This document shows, one piece after another, positions 55,078 through 64,000 of a stretch of DNA of 64,000 bases (within the stretch, counting starts at the first letter, position 1; each line of letters opens with the position of its first letter). The translations under genes and the position numbers were made by a program. The notes under the pieces were generated by a model. It had not been told where the DNA came from, searched no databases, and saw only the letters and a program-made list of their open reading frames with translations. Source of the DNA: Kordia jejudonensis (GTDB lineage Bacteria > Bacteroidota > Bacteroidia > Flavobacteriales > Flavobacteriaceae). The DNA lies in the NCBI RefSeq assembly GCF_001005315.1, contig NZ_LBMG01000006.1:112499-176498 (forward strand), given 5' to 3'.

Positions 55078-58000
55078 ATGATAAAAGATATTTTAAAATT
55101 ACTAAGAGAAGCCAATGAAAAAGGAGTCATCATCTCTTATGAAAATGAAAAATTGTTAGTCAGCATTTCAGGAGACAAAGAAATAGAAGCCTCTTTTTTA
55201 CAAACATTAAAAAGTGAAAAGGAAAATTTAATCAAGTACTTTCAAGATCATCAAACAAAAACGGCTGTGTCTTCCATTCAAAAAATAGCACGTCCAGAAC
55301 GTATTCCATTATCTTTTTCGCAGGAACGTCTTTGGTTTTTAGACAAACTACAAGGCGGAAGTTTAGAATATCATGTACCGATGGTGTTGCGTTTTCATGG
55401 TGTTTTAGACAAAAATCACTTAGAAGCTGCTTTTCAAAATGTTGTAAATCGTCATGAAGTATTACGATCGGTGTATCTAGAAGATGAAGATGGTATAGGA
55501 TATCAAAAAATACTTCCAGAAAATATGTGGTCGCTAAAAAATATAACATACAATACAGAAGTTGATGCGCTCGATACCATTATCACACAAGAAATCAACA
55601 TGCCATTTGACCTGAGTAAAGATCATATGGTACGTGCCAGTTTGATACAAATTGACGCTGACGAACATGTTTTAGTATTAGTTACACATCACATCGCAAG
55701 TGATGGTTGGTCACTTTCAATATTTATAAACGAATTGGTGGCGTATTATCAACACCATAATGACGGAACTGCGTTAAATTTAGCTCCCTTAGAAATTCAA
55801 TATGGCGATTATGCAATTTGGCAACGAAACCATCTAAAAGGAGAAGTGCTCGAAAACAAACTTCGCTATTGGAACGAAAAACTAACTGGCGCACATGGCG
55901 TAGATTTTCCATCAGATTATAAAATAACAGGACCGAGAACATATGCTGGAGATGGTTACCGATGCACAATAAGCAATGAAATTTTAGCAGGTTTAAAAAA
56001 AATCTGTCAAGAAGAAGAAACCACACTATTTATGATGCTGTTAGCGTCATTCAAAGTATTACTGTACAGATATTCAGGACAAGATGATATTACGGTCGGA
56101 AGTCCTATAGCCAATAGAAGTCAGACAGAATTAGAACCGTTAATTGGATTTTTCTTAAATCCACTCGTATTGCGTAGTGACCTTTCTGGAACGCCTGAAT
56201 TTAAAACACTACTTCACAAAGTAAAAAAGACGTTATTAGACGCATACACACATCAAGACATTCCATACGAAAAAGTCATAGGAATCATTGAAGATGAACG
56301 CGCTTCCACGAGTCGATCTACCATTCAGGATATTGTATTTGTACTGCAAAACACAGCAAAAGCTGAAGCCGTAGAATTGGATGAACTTCGCTTATTTCAA
56401 GAGCCAATAGAAGAAGTAAAAGTCGATTTTAACCTTCACTTTAGCGCACAAGAAACACCAGAAGGAATCAAATTTATTGTAACCTACAGTAAAGAACTCT
56501 ACGCGCCTGAAACCATTTCACGATTCATGATGCATTATGAAAATATTCTGAAAGCCATCATCAAAAATCCAACAACAAAAATACATGAGTTGGAAATGGT
56601 CGCTGAGGAAGATTTGGCATTGTTACACAAATTCAACGATACAAAAGTTGCTTACAATTTAGAAAAAACCATCGTTGATCTATTTGAAGAACAAGTTGAA
56701 AAAACACCAAATCATATTGCTTTAATTGATGGAGATTCAAAACATACCTATTCAGAACTCAATGCGAAAGCCAATCAACTTGCACATTATTTACGATCGG
56801 AATATGAAATAAAACCAGATGATTTGGTCGGTATCATGATGAATCGTTCCGAATGGATGATCATTTCCATCCTAGGAATCTTAAAATCTGGCGCTGCGTA
56901 TGTGCCAATTGATATCGAATATCCAGAATCGCGCAAGCAATACATTATTGAAGAATCTGGATTGAACTTAATGATGATCAATTCTGAAAGTCTCTTTGAT
57001 ATTTTAGAATTTGGAACACAAGCGATTTCCATTGATATCGAATTTGAAAACATTCCAAACACGGCAGCACATCAACAAAATCCTGTGTCTGTTGCCAAAA
57101 GTCATCATGCCGTATATGCAATTTATACTTCTGGATCTACAGGAAATCCAAAAGGAATCATGGTAGAACATCGAAATCTTACCAATGCAATTTTAGATCA
57201 AAAAGATAGAATCGAAGTCACGGAAAACGACTGTTTATCACAATTCATATCACTTTCGTTTGATGTATCGTGTAATGAAATATTTACCAGTCTCATTTCT
57301 GGTGCAAGCTTGCTATTACTTCCAAAAGAATTAATCAAAAATGGAGAAAATTTCATTGAGTATCTAAAAGAAAACAACGTTACAATTGCACACATTCCAC
57401 CTGCATATTTAGTAAGTTTAGAAGTTGAAAAACTTCACTTTTTACGAGCATTAAAAGTTGGAGGAGAAGCCATCAACATGAATATTGTATTGGCATGCGC
57501 CGAACATATGAAAGTATTCAATGAATACGGCCCGACAGAATGTACCATATCTTCCAACATTCATCAAATAGAAGCTTCGGACAAAAACAGAAAACAATTA
57601 CCCATCGGAAGACCAATTGCAAACACCGAAATTTTCATGTTAGGCGCTCATGATGAATTATTGCCAGTCGGAATCGTTGGAGAACTCTGCATTGGTGGCG
57701 CCGGATTATCGAGAGGATACATCAATAACGAAGCACTGACAAAAGAAAAATTTATCCAAAATCCTTACAAAAAAGATGCATTATTATACAAAACAGGCGA
57801 CTTAGCTCGCTGGTTGCCAGATGGTAATATAGATTTTGTGGGAAGAAAAGACTATCAAGTCAAAATACGAGGAAATCGTATTGAACTTGGCGAAATAGAA
57901 ACCATACTACAAAGTGCACCACAAATAATTCAAGCGGTTGTATTAGTTAGAGAAAGTGAAACACTAGGAAAACGTTTAGTAGGATACATCACAACAGAAG

Positions 58001-59871
58001 AAGCTTATGACAAAGCAACTGTACAAAACTTCCTTGAAGAACGTTTGCCACAATACATGATTCCTTCGCTGTTGGTCGAATTGGAAACAATGCCATTAAC
58101 ACAAAATGGTAAAATTGATCGCAAGCAAATACCTGAAACAAGTATTCCAGAATCGCAAACAGTCACATACATGGCGCCAAACTCAGCAGTTGAAACCACT
58201 TTGGTAAAACTCTGGGAAAACTTACTCAACGTCACAAAAGTTGGGATTGATGACAATTTCTTTGAATTAGGAGGCGATTCTATCATTACGATTCAATTGG
58301 TAAGTAGAGCCAAACGTGAAGGCTATTACTTTACACCAAAAGACGCTTTTGAAAATCAAACCATACGCGCACTTGCTGAATTTCTAGAAAACAAATCTGA
58401 AAATGAAGTGGTTACAGAGCAAGGATTATTACAAGGTTCATTTGAATTGACGCCAGTACAAAATTGGTTTTTCGATAGCGAATTTCCAGAAATGTCACAT
58501 TACAATCAATCACTATTGCTCGATGTGACTAAAAAAGTAGCGCGAACCGATTTAGAAAAAATAGTAACGAAACTTGTAGATCATCACGATGCATTCCGTT
58601 TGCAATTTGAAAAAAAAGAGGGCAAATGGGAACAATATTACTCCGTTCAAGATGGAAAACTAACATATGAAAACATTCAGCACGTTGCAGAAGAAAATCT
58701 CGCGGAAACCATTACAGAAATATGCAGCCGTTCGCAAAAAAGTTTAGTATTAGATGGCGGAAGTTTGGTACAATTTGTTTTCATGGAAACACCTGAAAGC
58801 GAAACGGCTAACCGACTTTTTATTGCAGCGCATCACTTAGTCATCGATGCGGTTTCATGGCGTGTTTTACTAGACGATATCGGCGAATGTTTCACGCAAC
58901 TCTCTGCTAACAAAGAACTCGATCTTGGTCAAAAAGGAAGTTCGTACAGACAATTCAACTCTGCGCTTATCAAATATGCGGAAAGTACTGCGATGGAAAC
59001 GCAAATTCCCTATTGGAAAAATGTAGTGAATGGTTTGGTACAACTTCCTGTAGATATGAAAAGTGAAAAATCGTTGCTAAAAGACGTCGAACACTACAAA
59101 ATTTCATTACACAAAGATGCCACACAACTGCTCTTAAAAGAAGCAAACAAAGCGTATAATACAGAAATAAACGACTTGCTTTTAAGCGGATTGGCAAGCT
59201 GTATTGGCGAATATTTCAACATGTCCAAAATCATGGTCGGATTAGAAGGACACGGACGTGAAGATATCTTCAATACTATTGATATTACAGGAACAGTAGG
59301 CTGGTTTACGAGTTTTTATCCTTTACAAATAGATATTGATTCGGTAAAAAACACAAGTGATCTTGTAAAATCGACCAAAGAACAACTACGATTAATTCCA
59401 GACAAAGGAATGGGATACGGCGTATTGCGTTATTTCCATCCATCAGAAACGGTGCGTGAAACCTTGGCAAATGTTCCGTGGGATATCGGATTCAATTATT
59501 TAGGACAATTTGACAATACTATGAGTGGCGGAACCAACGATTGGCTCATGCGATCTTCGGAAAGTATGGGAGAAAGTCTAAGTCCAGAAACACCATTCAG
59601 AACACGTTTGGAAATCAATTGTTCCATCACGGGCGGACAATTGCACATCGCATTTGGATACGCGCCAACAGAATACAAGCAAGAAACCATTGCGGCTATC
59701 GCACAAGGATACGTGCAAAAACTTCAAGAAATCATTCAACACTGTAGCGAAAAAGAAGGTGTCGATTTCACACCAGCAGATTACGGACTCAATGGAAAAA
59801 TTGACTACAAAGAATTAGAAGAATTCTTAGAATCTGATGAAGCAGAAGGAGATGAAATTCTGAAATTCTAA
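55078..59871 (+). CDS. NRPS, TubC dock - C - A - T - E module
   Basis: A 1597-residue one-module synthetase that adds and epimerises one amino acid. The frame is open from 55015, but ATG 55078 gives a clean TubC-type docking domain (MIKDILKLLREANEKGVIIS). Condensation domain: SFSQERLWFLDKLQGG (LCL-like) with HHIASDG at 204-210. Adenylation: YTSGSTGNPKG, FDVSCNEIF (D729), NEYGPTE, YKTGDLARW and NGKIDR. Carrier: FFELGGDSI with S1068. Epimerisation: HHLVIDAVSW at 1252-1261, GHGRE and NYLGQFD. The ten pocket residues read by eye as D V N H K G E I S K, which I cannot assign to a substrate. The short acidic tail after E may be a docking segment. Confidence 0.93.
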   Translation: MIKDILKLLREANEKGVIISYENEKLLVSISGDKEIEASFLQTLKSEKENLIKYFQDHQTKTAVSSIQKIARPERIPLSFSQERLWFLDKLQGGSLEYHVPMVLRFHGVLDKNHLEAAFQNVVNRHEVLRSVYLEDEDGIGYQKILPENMWSLKNITYNTEVDALDTIITQEINMPFDLSKDHMVRASLIQIDADEHVLVLVTHHIASDGWSLSIFINELVAYYQHHNDGTALNLAPLEIQYGDYAIWQRNHLKGEVLENKLRYWNEKLTGAHGVDFPSDYKITGPRTYAGDGYRCTISNEILAGLKKICQEEETTLFMMLLASFKVLLYRYSGQDDITVGSPIANRSQTELEPLIGFFLNPLVLRSDLSGTPEFKTLLHKVKKTLLDAYTHQDIPYEKVIGIIEDERASTSRSTIQDIVFVLQNTAKAEAVELDELRLFQEPIEEVKVDFNLHFSAQETPEGIKFIVTYSKELYAPETISRFMMHYENILKAIIKNPTTKIHELEMVAEEDLALLHKFNDTKVAYNLEKTIVDLFEEQVEKTPNHIALIDGDSKHTYSELNAKANQLAHYLRSEYEIKPDDLVGIMMNRSEWMIISILGILKSGAAYVPIDIEYPESRKQYIIEESGLNLMMINSESLFDILEFGTQAISIDIEFENIPNTAAHQQNPVSVAKSHHAVYAIYTSGSTGNPKGIMVEHRNLTNAILDQKDRIEVTENDCLSQFISLSFDVSCNEIFTSLISGASLLLLPKELIKNGENFIEYLKENNVTIAHIPPAYLVSLEVEKLHFLRALKVGGEAINMNIVLACAEHMKVFNEYGPTECTISSNIHQIEASDKNRKQLPIGRPIANTEIFMLGAHDELLPVGIVGELCIGGAGLSRGYINNEALTKEKFIQNPYKKDALLYKTGDLARWLPDGNIDFVGRKDYQVKIRGNRIELGEIETILQSAPQIIQAVVLVRESETLGKRLVGYITTEEAYDKATVQNFLEERLPQYMIPSLLVELETMPLTQNGKIDRKQIPETSIPESQTVTYMAPNSAVETTLVKLWENLLNVTKVGIDDNFFELGGDSIITIQLVSRAKREGYYFTPKDAFENQTIRALAEFLENKSENEVVTEQGLLQGSFELTPVQNWFFDSEFPEMSHYNQSLLLDVTKKVARTDLEKIVTKLVDHHDAFRLQFEKKEGKWEQYYSVQDGKLTYENIQHVAEENLAETITEICSRSQKSLVLDGGSLVQFVFMETPESETANRLFIAAHHLVIDAVSWRVLLDDIGECFTQLSANKELDLGQKGSSYRQFNSALIKYAESTAMETQIPYWKNVVNGLVQLPVDMKSEKSLLKDVEHYKISLHKDATQLLLKEANKAYNTEINDLLLSGLASCIGEYFNMSKIMVGLEGHGREDIFNTIDITGTVGWFTSFYPLQIDIDSVKNTSDLVKSTKEQLRLIPDKGMGYGVLRYFHPSETVRETLANVPWDIGFNYLGQFDNTMSGGTNDWLMRSSESMGESLSPETPFRTRLEINCSITGGQLHIAFGYAPTEYKQETIAAIAQGYVQKLQEIIQHCSEKEGVDFTPADYGLNGKIDYKELEEFLESDEAEGDEILKF

Positions 59872-59938
59872 AAGCAGAAAACCATCAAATAACAACCGAA
59901 ACAATCAAAAAATAAATGTCTAATTTAAATTTAGTAAT

Positions 59939-60589
59939 GTGAAAAATTCATTTCTAACACCCAAAATGTTAAAAATCGGAACCGATGTATTAGCATGGTC
60001 AAATGCATATTTGGCACAAGAAAATGAACATATAAATCGTCCCAAAGGAAGTCAGGTAGTATGTCCTTTTGTAAAACCAACTATTGATAATAATACCTAT
60101 TACATCACTTTTGCTTCTGAAATAACAAATGGAAACATCAAAGAAATTGAAAAAATAGCTATTCAACACATCAAAGAATTTAAAGACTTAATTCCAAACG
60201 GAGACAACAGCGTATACAAAAAAGGACTCTTAGTTGTATTCGATAAGCTATCTGAAAAAGATGCATATGCACTAGATGAAGTACACGAAAACGTAAAAGA
60301 TCAGTTTGTCGCTAACGGATTAATGTTAGGGCAATTTCATGCAAACTGTGACGAACGCGGTGCATACAATCCAGATTTCAAAGTATCAATAGCGCCATAT
60401 CCACTATTTGCCATCAGAAGTTTGGCAGTACACGATGTACTATTTCTAAAACAAAAACGAGAATGGTTTGAAACATTTGACAAACTATATGGCGATCGTT
60501 TCAAAAAAGAAAAACTAGATGAAAATACAAGCTATCTAGAAGAATTTTACCTCAATGCCAAAGCAAAATACAGCAAGGCTATTAGCTAA
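59939..60589 (+). CDS. DUF6875-like protein in the NRPS cluster
   Basis: A 216-residue soluble protein with no known reaction. Features: RPKGSQVVCPFVKP, ANGLMLGQFHANCDERGAYN, PDFKVSIAPYPLFAIRSLAV and HDVLFL. These fit the DUF6875 family (CPF, GLMLGQFH, nP.F..S..P.P..A.R), which is often found near NRPS genes. The family call is from memory and moderately sure. The start used is GTG 59939; ATG at 59966 (MLKIGTDVL) is an alternative. It lies 67 bases after the NRPS and 72 before the flavoprotein, in the same direction, so it is probably part of the biosynthetic operon. Confidence 0.65.
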   Translation: MKNSFLTPKMLKIGTDVLAWSNAYLAQENEHINRPKGSQVVCPFVKPTIDNNTYYITFASEITNGNIKEIEKIAIQHIKEFKDLIPNGDNSVYKKGLLVVFDKLSEKDAYALDEVHENVKDQFVANGLMLGQFHANCDERGAYNPDFKVSIAPYPLFAIRSLAVHDVLFLKQKREWFETFDKLYGDRFKKEKLDENTSYLEEFYLNAKAKYSKAIS

Positions 60590-60661
60590 ACTACGAACAG
60601 TGCTAGATGTAAAAAAGACAACCAAACTTTAAAAAAAACTACAGACAACTCATCGTAAAAG

Positions 60662-62272
60662 ATGAATCAAAAAAATAACAAACAACACGCAAGAACTATG
60701 AAAACGTTAGAGTATTTAATTATCGGAGCAGGCGCAGCAGGATTACAAACTGGATACTTCATGCAAAAGTCAAACCGATCATATATCATTCTTGAAAAAT
60801 CTGAAAAAGCAGGAAGCTTTTTTGCACAATATCCACGACACAGACGCTTAATTTCTATCAATAAAATATACACAGGACACGACGATCCAGAAATCAACTT
60901 GCGTTGGGATTGGAATTCACTTCTATGTGACGATCCAGAATTTCGCATGACAAATTACTCAGAAGCATATTTGCCAAATGCCGATCGTTTGGTTGATTAT
61001 CTAAATGATTTTGCAGACAAATACCAACTAAACATCAGTTACAATAATGCTGCAACTCATGTTGAAAAAATAGACGGCGTATTTCATGTAACTTCCGAAA
61101 AAGGAGAACAATACATCGCAAAACGCGTGATCGTTGCTTCTGGAATGTTCAAAACATATTATCCTGATATCAAAGGAATTGAACTGTGTGATCGCTACAA
61201 AGATTGTTCTGTAGATTCAAAAGATTACAGAGGCAAAAGAGTATTAATCATCGGAAAAGGTAACTCGGGATTCGAAATTGCAGATCATCTTCTACATGTT
61301 GCTTCGCTCATTCATATCGTAAGTCCATCGCCAATTCGGATGGCTTGGGACACACACTTTGTAGGACATTTGCGTGCGGTAAATAACAACATATTAGATA
61401 CTTATCAGCTAAAATCGCAAAACGCAATCCTTGATGCAGAAATCTCTAAAATCGTGAAAAAAGATGACAAACTAGAGGTAGAATTCTTCTATTCACACGC
61501 TGATGGCGAAGTAGAAACACGACTATACGACAAAATAATACTTGCCGCAGGTTTCGAGTTTGACACGTCTATCTTTGCAGACGATATCAAGCCAAACCTA
61601 GCCATAAAAGATCGTTTTCCAGACCAAACAGAACAATGGGAATCTACCAACATATCCGATTTGTACTATGCAGGAACGCTAACGCAACAAAGAGATTACA
61701 AAAAAACAACCTCTGCATTTATCCACGGATTTCGATACAATGCTGAATGTCTCAACAAAATTCTTGAGAAAAAATACTACGGAAACGAAATTCCATACAC
61801 AACACTCACCAATTCAAAAGAAGCATTTACAAAAGCGCTCATGAAGCGAATCAATAGCTCTTCATCGCTTTGGCAACAATTTGGATTCTTGTGCGATGTC
61901 ATCGAAATAGACGTAATGACAAACGAAGCTAAATTTTACGAAACACTGCCAACTGCATACGTACATTCAACAGCTTCTTGGACAAAAAATCGTCACTTCA
62001 TTCTCACACTCGAATTTGGAGAAAAACCTGAAGGACAAAGCTCTTTCGCTATTGATCGTGTCAAAAGTGACGATGTAGAAAACGCAGACAAAAGTGTATT
62101 CTTGCATCCTGTAGTTCGGTATTATGACGCTGGAAAACGCATCGGAGAATACCACATGATTGAATCACTAGAAGCAGATTATTACAGTGAAGAATTGCAC
62201 ATCGGTCCGTTGCGTAGTTTTGTTGAAAAACATCTAGGAATGCACGTAAACGCAATGAATCCTGTGAACTAA
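60662..62272 (+). CDS. FOXRED2-like FAD-dependent oxidoreductase
   Basis: A 536-residue flavoprotein. The FAD site is LIIGAGAAGLQTG; the second dinucleotide motif is VLIIGKGNSGFEIA near residue 198. The segments YPRHRRLISINKIYTGHDDP, NLRWDWNSLL and YSEAYLPNADRLVDYLNDFA closely follow the pattern of human FOXRED2 (ERFAD), an ER luminal flavoprotein of protein quality control, and of bacterial relatives. In this cluster it most likely oxidises or hydroxylates the peptide or a precursor. The start is ATG 60662, or ATG 60698 (MKTLEYLIIGAG), which begins right before the FAD motif and may be the true one. Confidence 0.8.
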   Translation: MNQKNNKQHARTMKTLEYLIIGAGAAGLQTGYFMQKSNRSYIILEKSEKAGSFFAQYPRHRRLISINKIYTGHDDPEINLRWDWNSLLCDDPEFRMTNYSEAYLPNADRLVDYLNDFADKYQLNISYNNAATHVEKIDGVFHVTSEKGEQYIAKRVIVASGMFKTYYPDIKGIELCDRYKDCSVDSKDYRGKRVLIIGKGNSGFEIADHLLHVASLIHIVSPSPIRMAWDTHFVGHLRAVNNNILDTYQLKSQNAILDAEISKIVKKDDKLEVEFFYSHADGEVETRLYDKIILAAGFEFDTSIFADDIKPNLAIKDRFPDQTEQWESTNISDLYYAGTLTQQRDYKKTTSAFIHGFRYNAECLNKILEKKYYGNEIPYTTLTNSKEAFTKALMKRINSSSSLWQQFGFLCDVIEIDVMTNEAKFYETLPTAYVHSTASWTKNRHFILTLEFGEKPEGQSSFAIDRVKSDDVENADKSVFLHPVVRYYDAGKRIGEYHMIESLEADYYSEELHIGPLRSFVEKHLGMHVNAMNPVN

Positions 62273-62381
62273 AACACACACACTTTTTCTAAAAAAATCG
62301 ATTCTACCTTTTCATAGATAATTGAAAATAAGTTAGTTGTTAACAACTTCTCATGTCAATCTTCTATAAAATATCATATAA

Positions 62382-64000
62382 ATGAAACAATTTATTCAAA
62401 AGCTTGCTGAAAAAAATCTCTTCCTAAAAGAAGCCAATGGAGAACTTTCCCTAAATGGAAAAAAGGGAAAATTAACCAAAGATGAAATTCTTGCCATAAA
62501 AAATGATCATACCATCATTGACTTCATCAAGGAAAACAAATCAGCACTTATTGATTACCTCAAAACAACCCGCAAAAATACTGTGCATACCAGTAAATCT
62601 GAGAATATCTCTTCGATTTACAGACTCAGTCCAATGCAAGAAGGCATGTTGTTTCATGAACTCTATGATAAAAACTCCATTGCGTACACCAATCAAATGG
62701 TCATGGCGTTTCCAAATGGATTAGATTTAAAAGCATTCAAAGCTTCATGCAACTACGTACTAAAAAATCATAGCATACTTCGTACGGCATTTTTTCATGA
62801 AGGCTTAAGTGTGCCCATCCAAAGTGTATTCAAAAAAGTTGAAATGCCAATCACAATGGTAGATTTCAGCGACTTATCACAAAAAGAACAAGAAAAGGCA
62901 CTCAAAAAGGCAATCGCAGAAGATCAGCACACAAGCTTCAATTTTACGACGCCGCCATTAATGCGCATCACCATATTCAAAATAAATGCGGAAGAATATC
63001 AAATGGTTTGGACACATCATCACATCATTATCGATGGTTGGTCTATGCCAATAATCATGTCCGAATTGCTTGAAGCATACAATGAATACAGTGCTGGAAA
63101 AGAACCCGTTGTACGAGAAGAAGACAACTACAAAGATTATATCGATTACATTGATTCCAAAGACGAAAAAGAAGAAATTCAATACTGGCAAGCCTACATG
63201 GAATCCCTACAAGAAGGAACATTACTGCCATTTGTAGGTAAAAATATTGCCAGAAACAAAGGAGTTGGAACTTTTGAAAGTGAACAACTTGTCTTTGATG
63301 AAGATTTTACAAACAAAATCCGAGCATTCTGTCAACAACATCGACTCACAACAAACGTAATTGTGCAAGGCGTTTGGTCATACTTACTAGCGCGATACAC
63401 AGGAAAAAAAGAAGTCGTTTTTGGCGTTACAGTCTCTGGGCGTCCGTCAGACTATGAAAACACAGAAGAACGTGTCGGATTATACATAAATACACTTCCG
63501 TTACACGCCAAAATAGACTGGCAACAATCCATTCTTGACTTTCTAAAAGAAATACAAAAAAGGCAAACAAACTCGCGCGAATACCAATACAGCTCGCTAA
63601 GTTCCATAAAAAAATGGAGTGGAATCCAAGGCGAATTTTTTGATACGTTACTCGTATACGAAAGTTATCCTGTGGGCGATTTGGCAGAAAAAGAAAACGA
63701 AAGTACCATGGAAGCCGGTACGATGGATGTGGAAGAAAAAACAAATTATCTATTAACTTTAGAAGTTGGACTGGCGCGAACGCTCGGTATCAACATCGAT
63801 TTCAATGCTTCGTTACTTGCTGCTTCGCATGTAAAAATGATGAAAGCACATTTCGATATTGCGTTAAAAGATTTTATAAACAACGCTGAAAAGTCAATTT
63901 CTGAAGCCAAATATCTCACTTCCGTAGAAGAAACGCTGCTTACAGATACACTCAATCAAACGGCGACGAACTATCCGAAAACTGAAAATGTCGTGACGTT
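62382..64000 (+). CDS. NRPS with docking segment and DCL-type condensation domain, 5' part
   Basis: The reading frame opens at ATG 62382 and is still open at the window end (539 codons visible). The N-terminus MKQFIQKLAEKNLFLKEANG, to about residue 70, is a TubC-like docking segment. The condensation domain then begins YRLSPMQEGMLFHELY; the SPMQEGMLFH form marks DCL domains that accept a D-residue from an epimerising module. The active motif HHIIIDG is at 213-219, and VSGRPSDYENTEERVGLYIN and LLVYESYPVG follow. The last residues (LLTDTLNQTATNYPKTE) begin an adenylation domain. It pairs logically with the E-ending NRPS upstream. Confidence 0.92.
   Translation, partial: MKQFIQKLAEKNLFLKEANGELSLNGKKGKLTKDEILAIKNDHTIIDFIKENKSALIDYLKTTRKNTVHTSKSENISSIYRLSPMQEGMLFHELYDKNSIAYTNQMVMAFPNGLDLKAFKASCNYVLKNHSILRTAFFHEGLSVPIQSVFKKVEMPITMVDFSDLSQKEQEKALKKAIAEDQHTSFNFTTPPLMRITIFKINAEEYQMVWTHHHIIIDGWSMPIIMSELLEAYNEYSAGKEPVVREEDNYKDYIDYIDSKDEKEEIQYWQAYMESLQEGTLLPFVGKNIARNKGVGTFESEQLVFDEDFTNKIRAFCQQHRLTTNVIVQGVWSYLLARYTGKKEVVFGVTVSGRPSDYENTEERVGLYINTLPLHAKIDWQQSILDFLKEIQKRQTNSREYQYSSLSSIKKWSGIQGEFFDTLLVYESYPVGDLAEKENESTMEAGTMDVEEKTNYLLTLEVGLARTLGINIDFNASLLAASHVKMMKAHFDIALKDFINNAEKSISEAKYLTSVEETLLTDTLNQTATNYPKTENVVT

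Noticed and set aside
62503..62724. 73-residue plus-strand frame near the window end
   Set aside because: It is out of frame with the second NRPS, whose frame from 62382 shows clear condensation-domain motifs over the same bases.
1..64000. tRNA, rRNA, insertion sequences or attachment repeats
   Set aside because: None was seen on reading both strands; no transposase or integrase is encoded and no paired flanking repeats around the eCIS block were noticed. A tRNA scan would be needed to be certain.

Overview
The window is AT-rich DNA from the chromosome of a marine-type Flavobacteriaceae bacterium (Bacteroidota). Evidence: two secreted proteins with type IX secretion (T9SS) C-terminal sorting domains, promoter -7 elements of the Bacteroidota form TAnnTTTG, lipoproteins with short lipobox leaders, and the housekeeping order pabB - tilS - dsbD - DUF885. 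A genus such as Kordia would fit the mix of injection system and NRPS, but that is a guess. Both ends cut through genes.

Region 1 (1-16000) is mostly core genome: the 3' part of pabB, small membrane and lipoprotein genes on the minus strand, tilS/dsbD/DUF885 on the plus strand, a T9SS-exported protein, two tandem tail-collar (Mdp-like) proteins, a four-gene signalling unit (small PCPQQC protein, multi-TM protein, histidine kinase, NarL-type regulator), thymidylate kinase, and a lipoprotein with the same PCPQQC ending.

Region 2 (16100-47614, about 31 kb, all plus strand) is an extracellular contractile injection system (eCIS; Afp/PVC/MAC-like). In order: Pvc16-like DUF4255 protein, unknown 181-aa protein, one sheath with a large insert, two tube paralogues, a 51-aa DUF5908 protein, LysM baseplate protein (Pvc7), VgrG-like spike (Pvc8), PAAR tip (Pvc10), gp25 wedge (Pvc9), baseplate J (Pvc11), Pvc12, a 1947-aa repeat protein, tape measure (Pvc14), a 1433-aa cargo protein with a C-terminal AHH-like nuclease domain, a likely immunity protein, a small membrane protein, a polytopic membrane patatin-like phospholipase, and the Pvc15 AAA ATPase. 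The nuclease and the gene after it look like a toxin-immunity pair added to a particle locus. That is unusual for eCIS and is the most interesting feature here. The 1947-aa protein carries five divergent repeats of about 180 residues, a candidate target-binding or fibre component.

Region 3 (47622-53763): an RDD membrane protein, a very repetitive FG-GAP/VCBS T9SS protein, and the ComM/YifB ATPase.

Region 4 (53764-64000): the start of an NRPS cluster. A NusG-like specialised antiterminator (UpxY/LoaP type) sits behind a terminator-like hairpin and in front of a second leader hairpin. It is followed by an NRPS of TubC dock-C-A-T-E layout, a DUF6875-type protein, a FOXRED2-like flavoprotein, and a second NRPS. 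The second NRPS opens with a docking segment and a DCL-type condensation domain, as expected after an epimerising module, and runs off the window.
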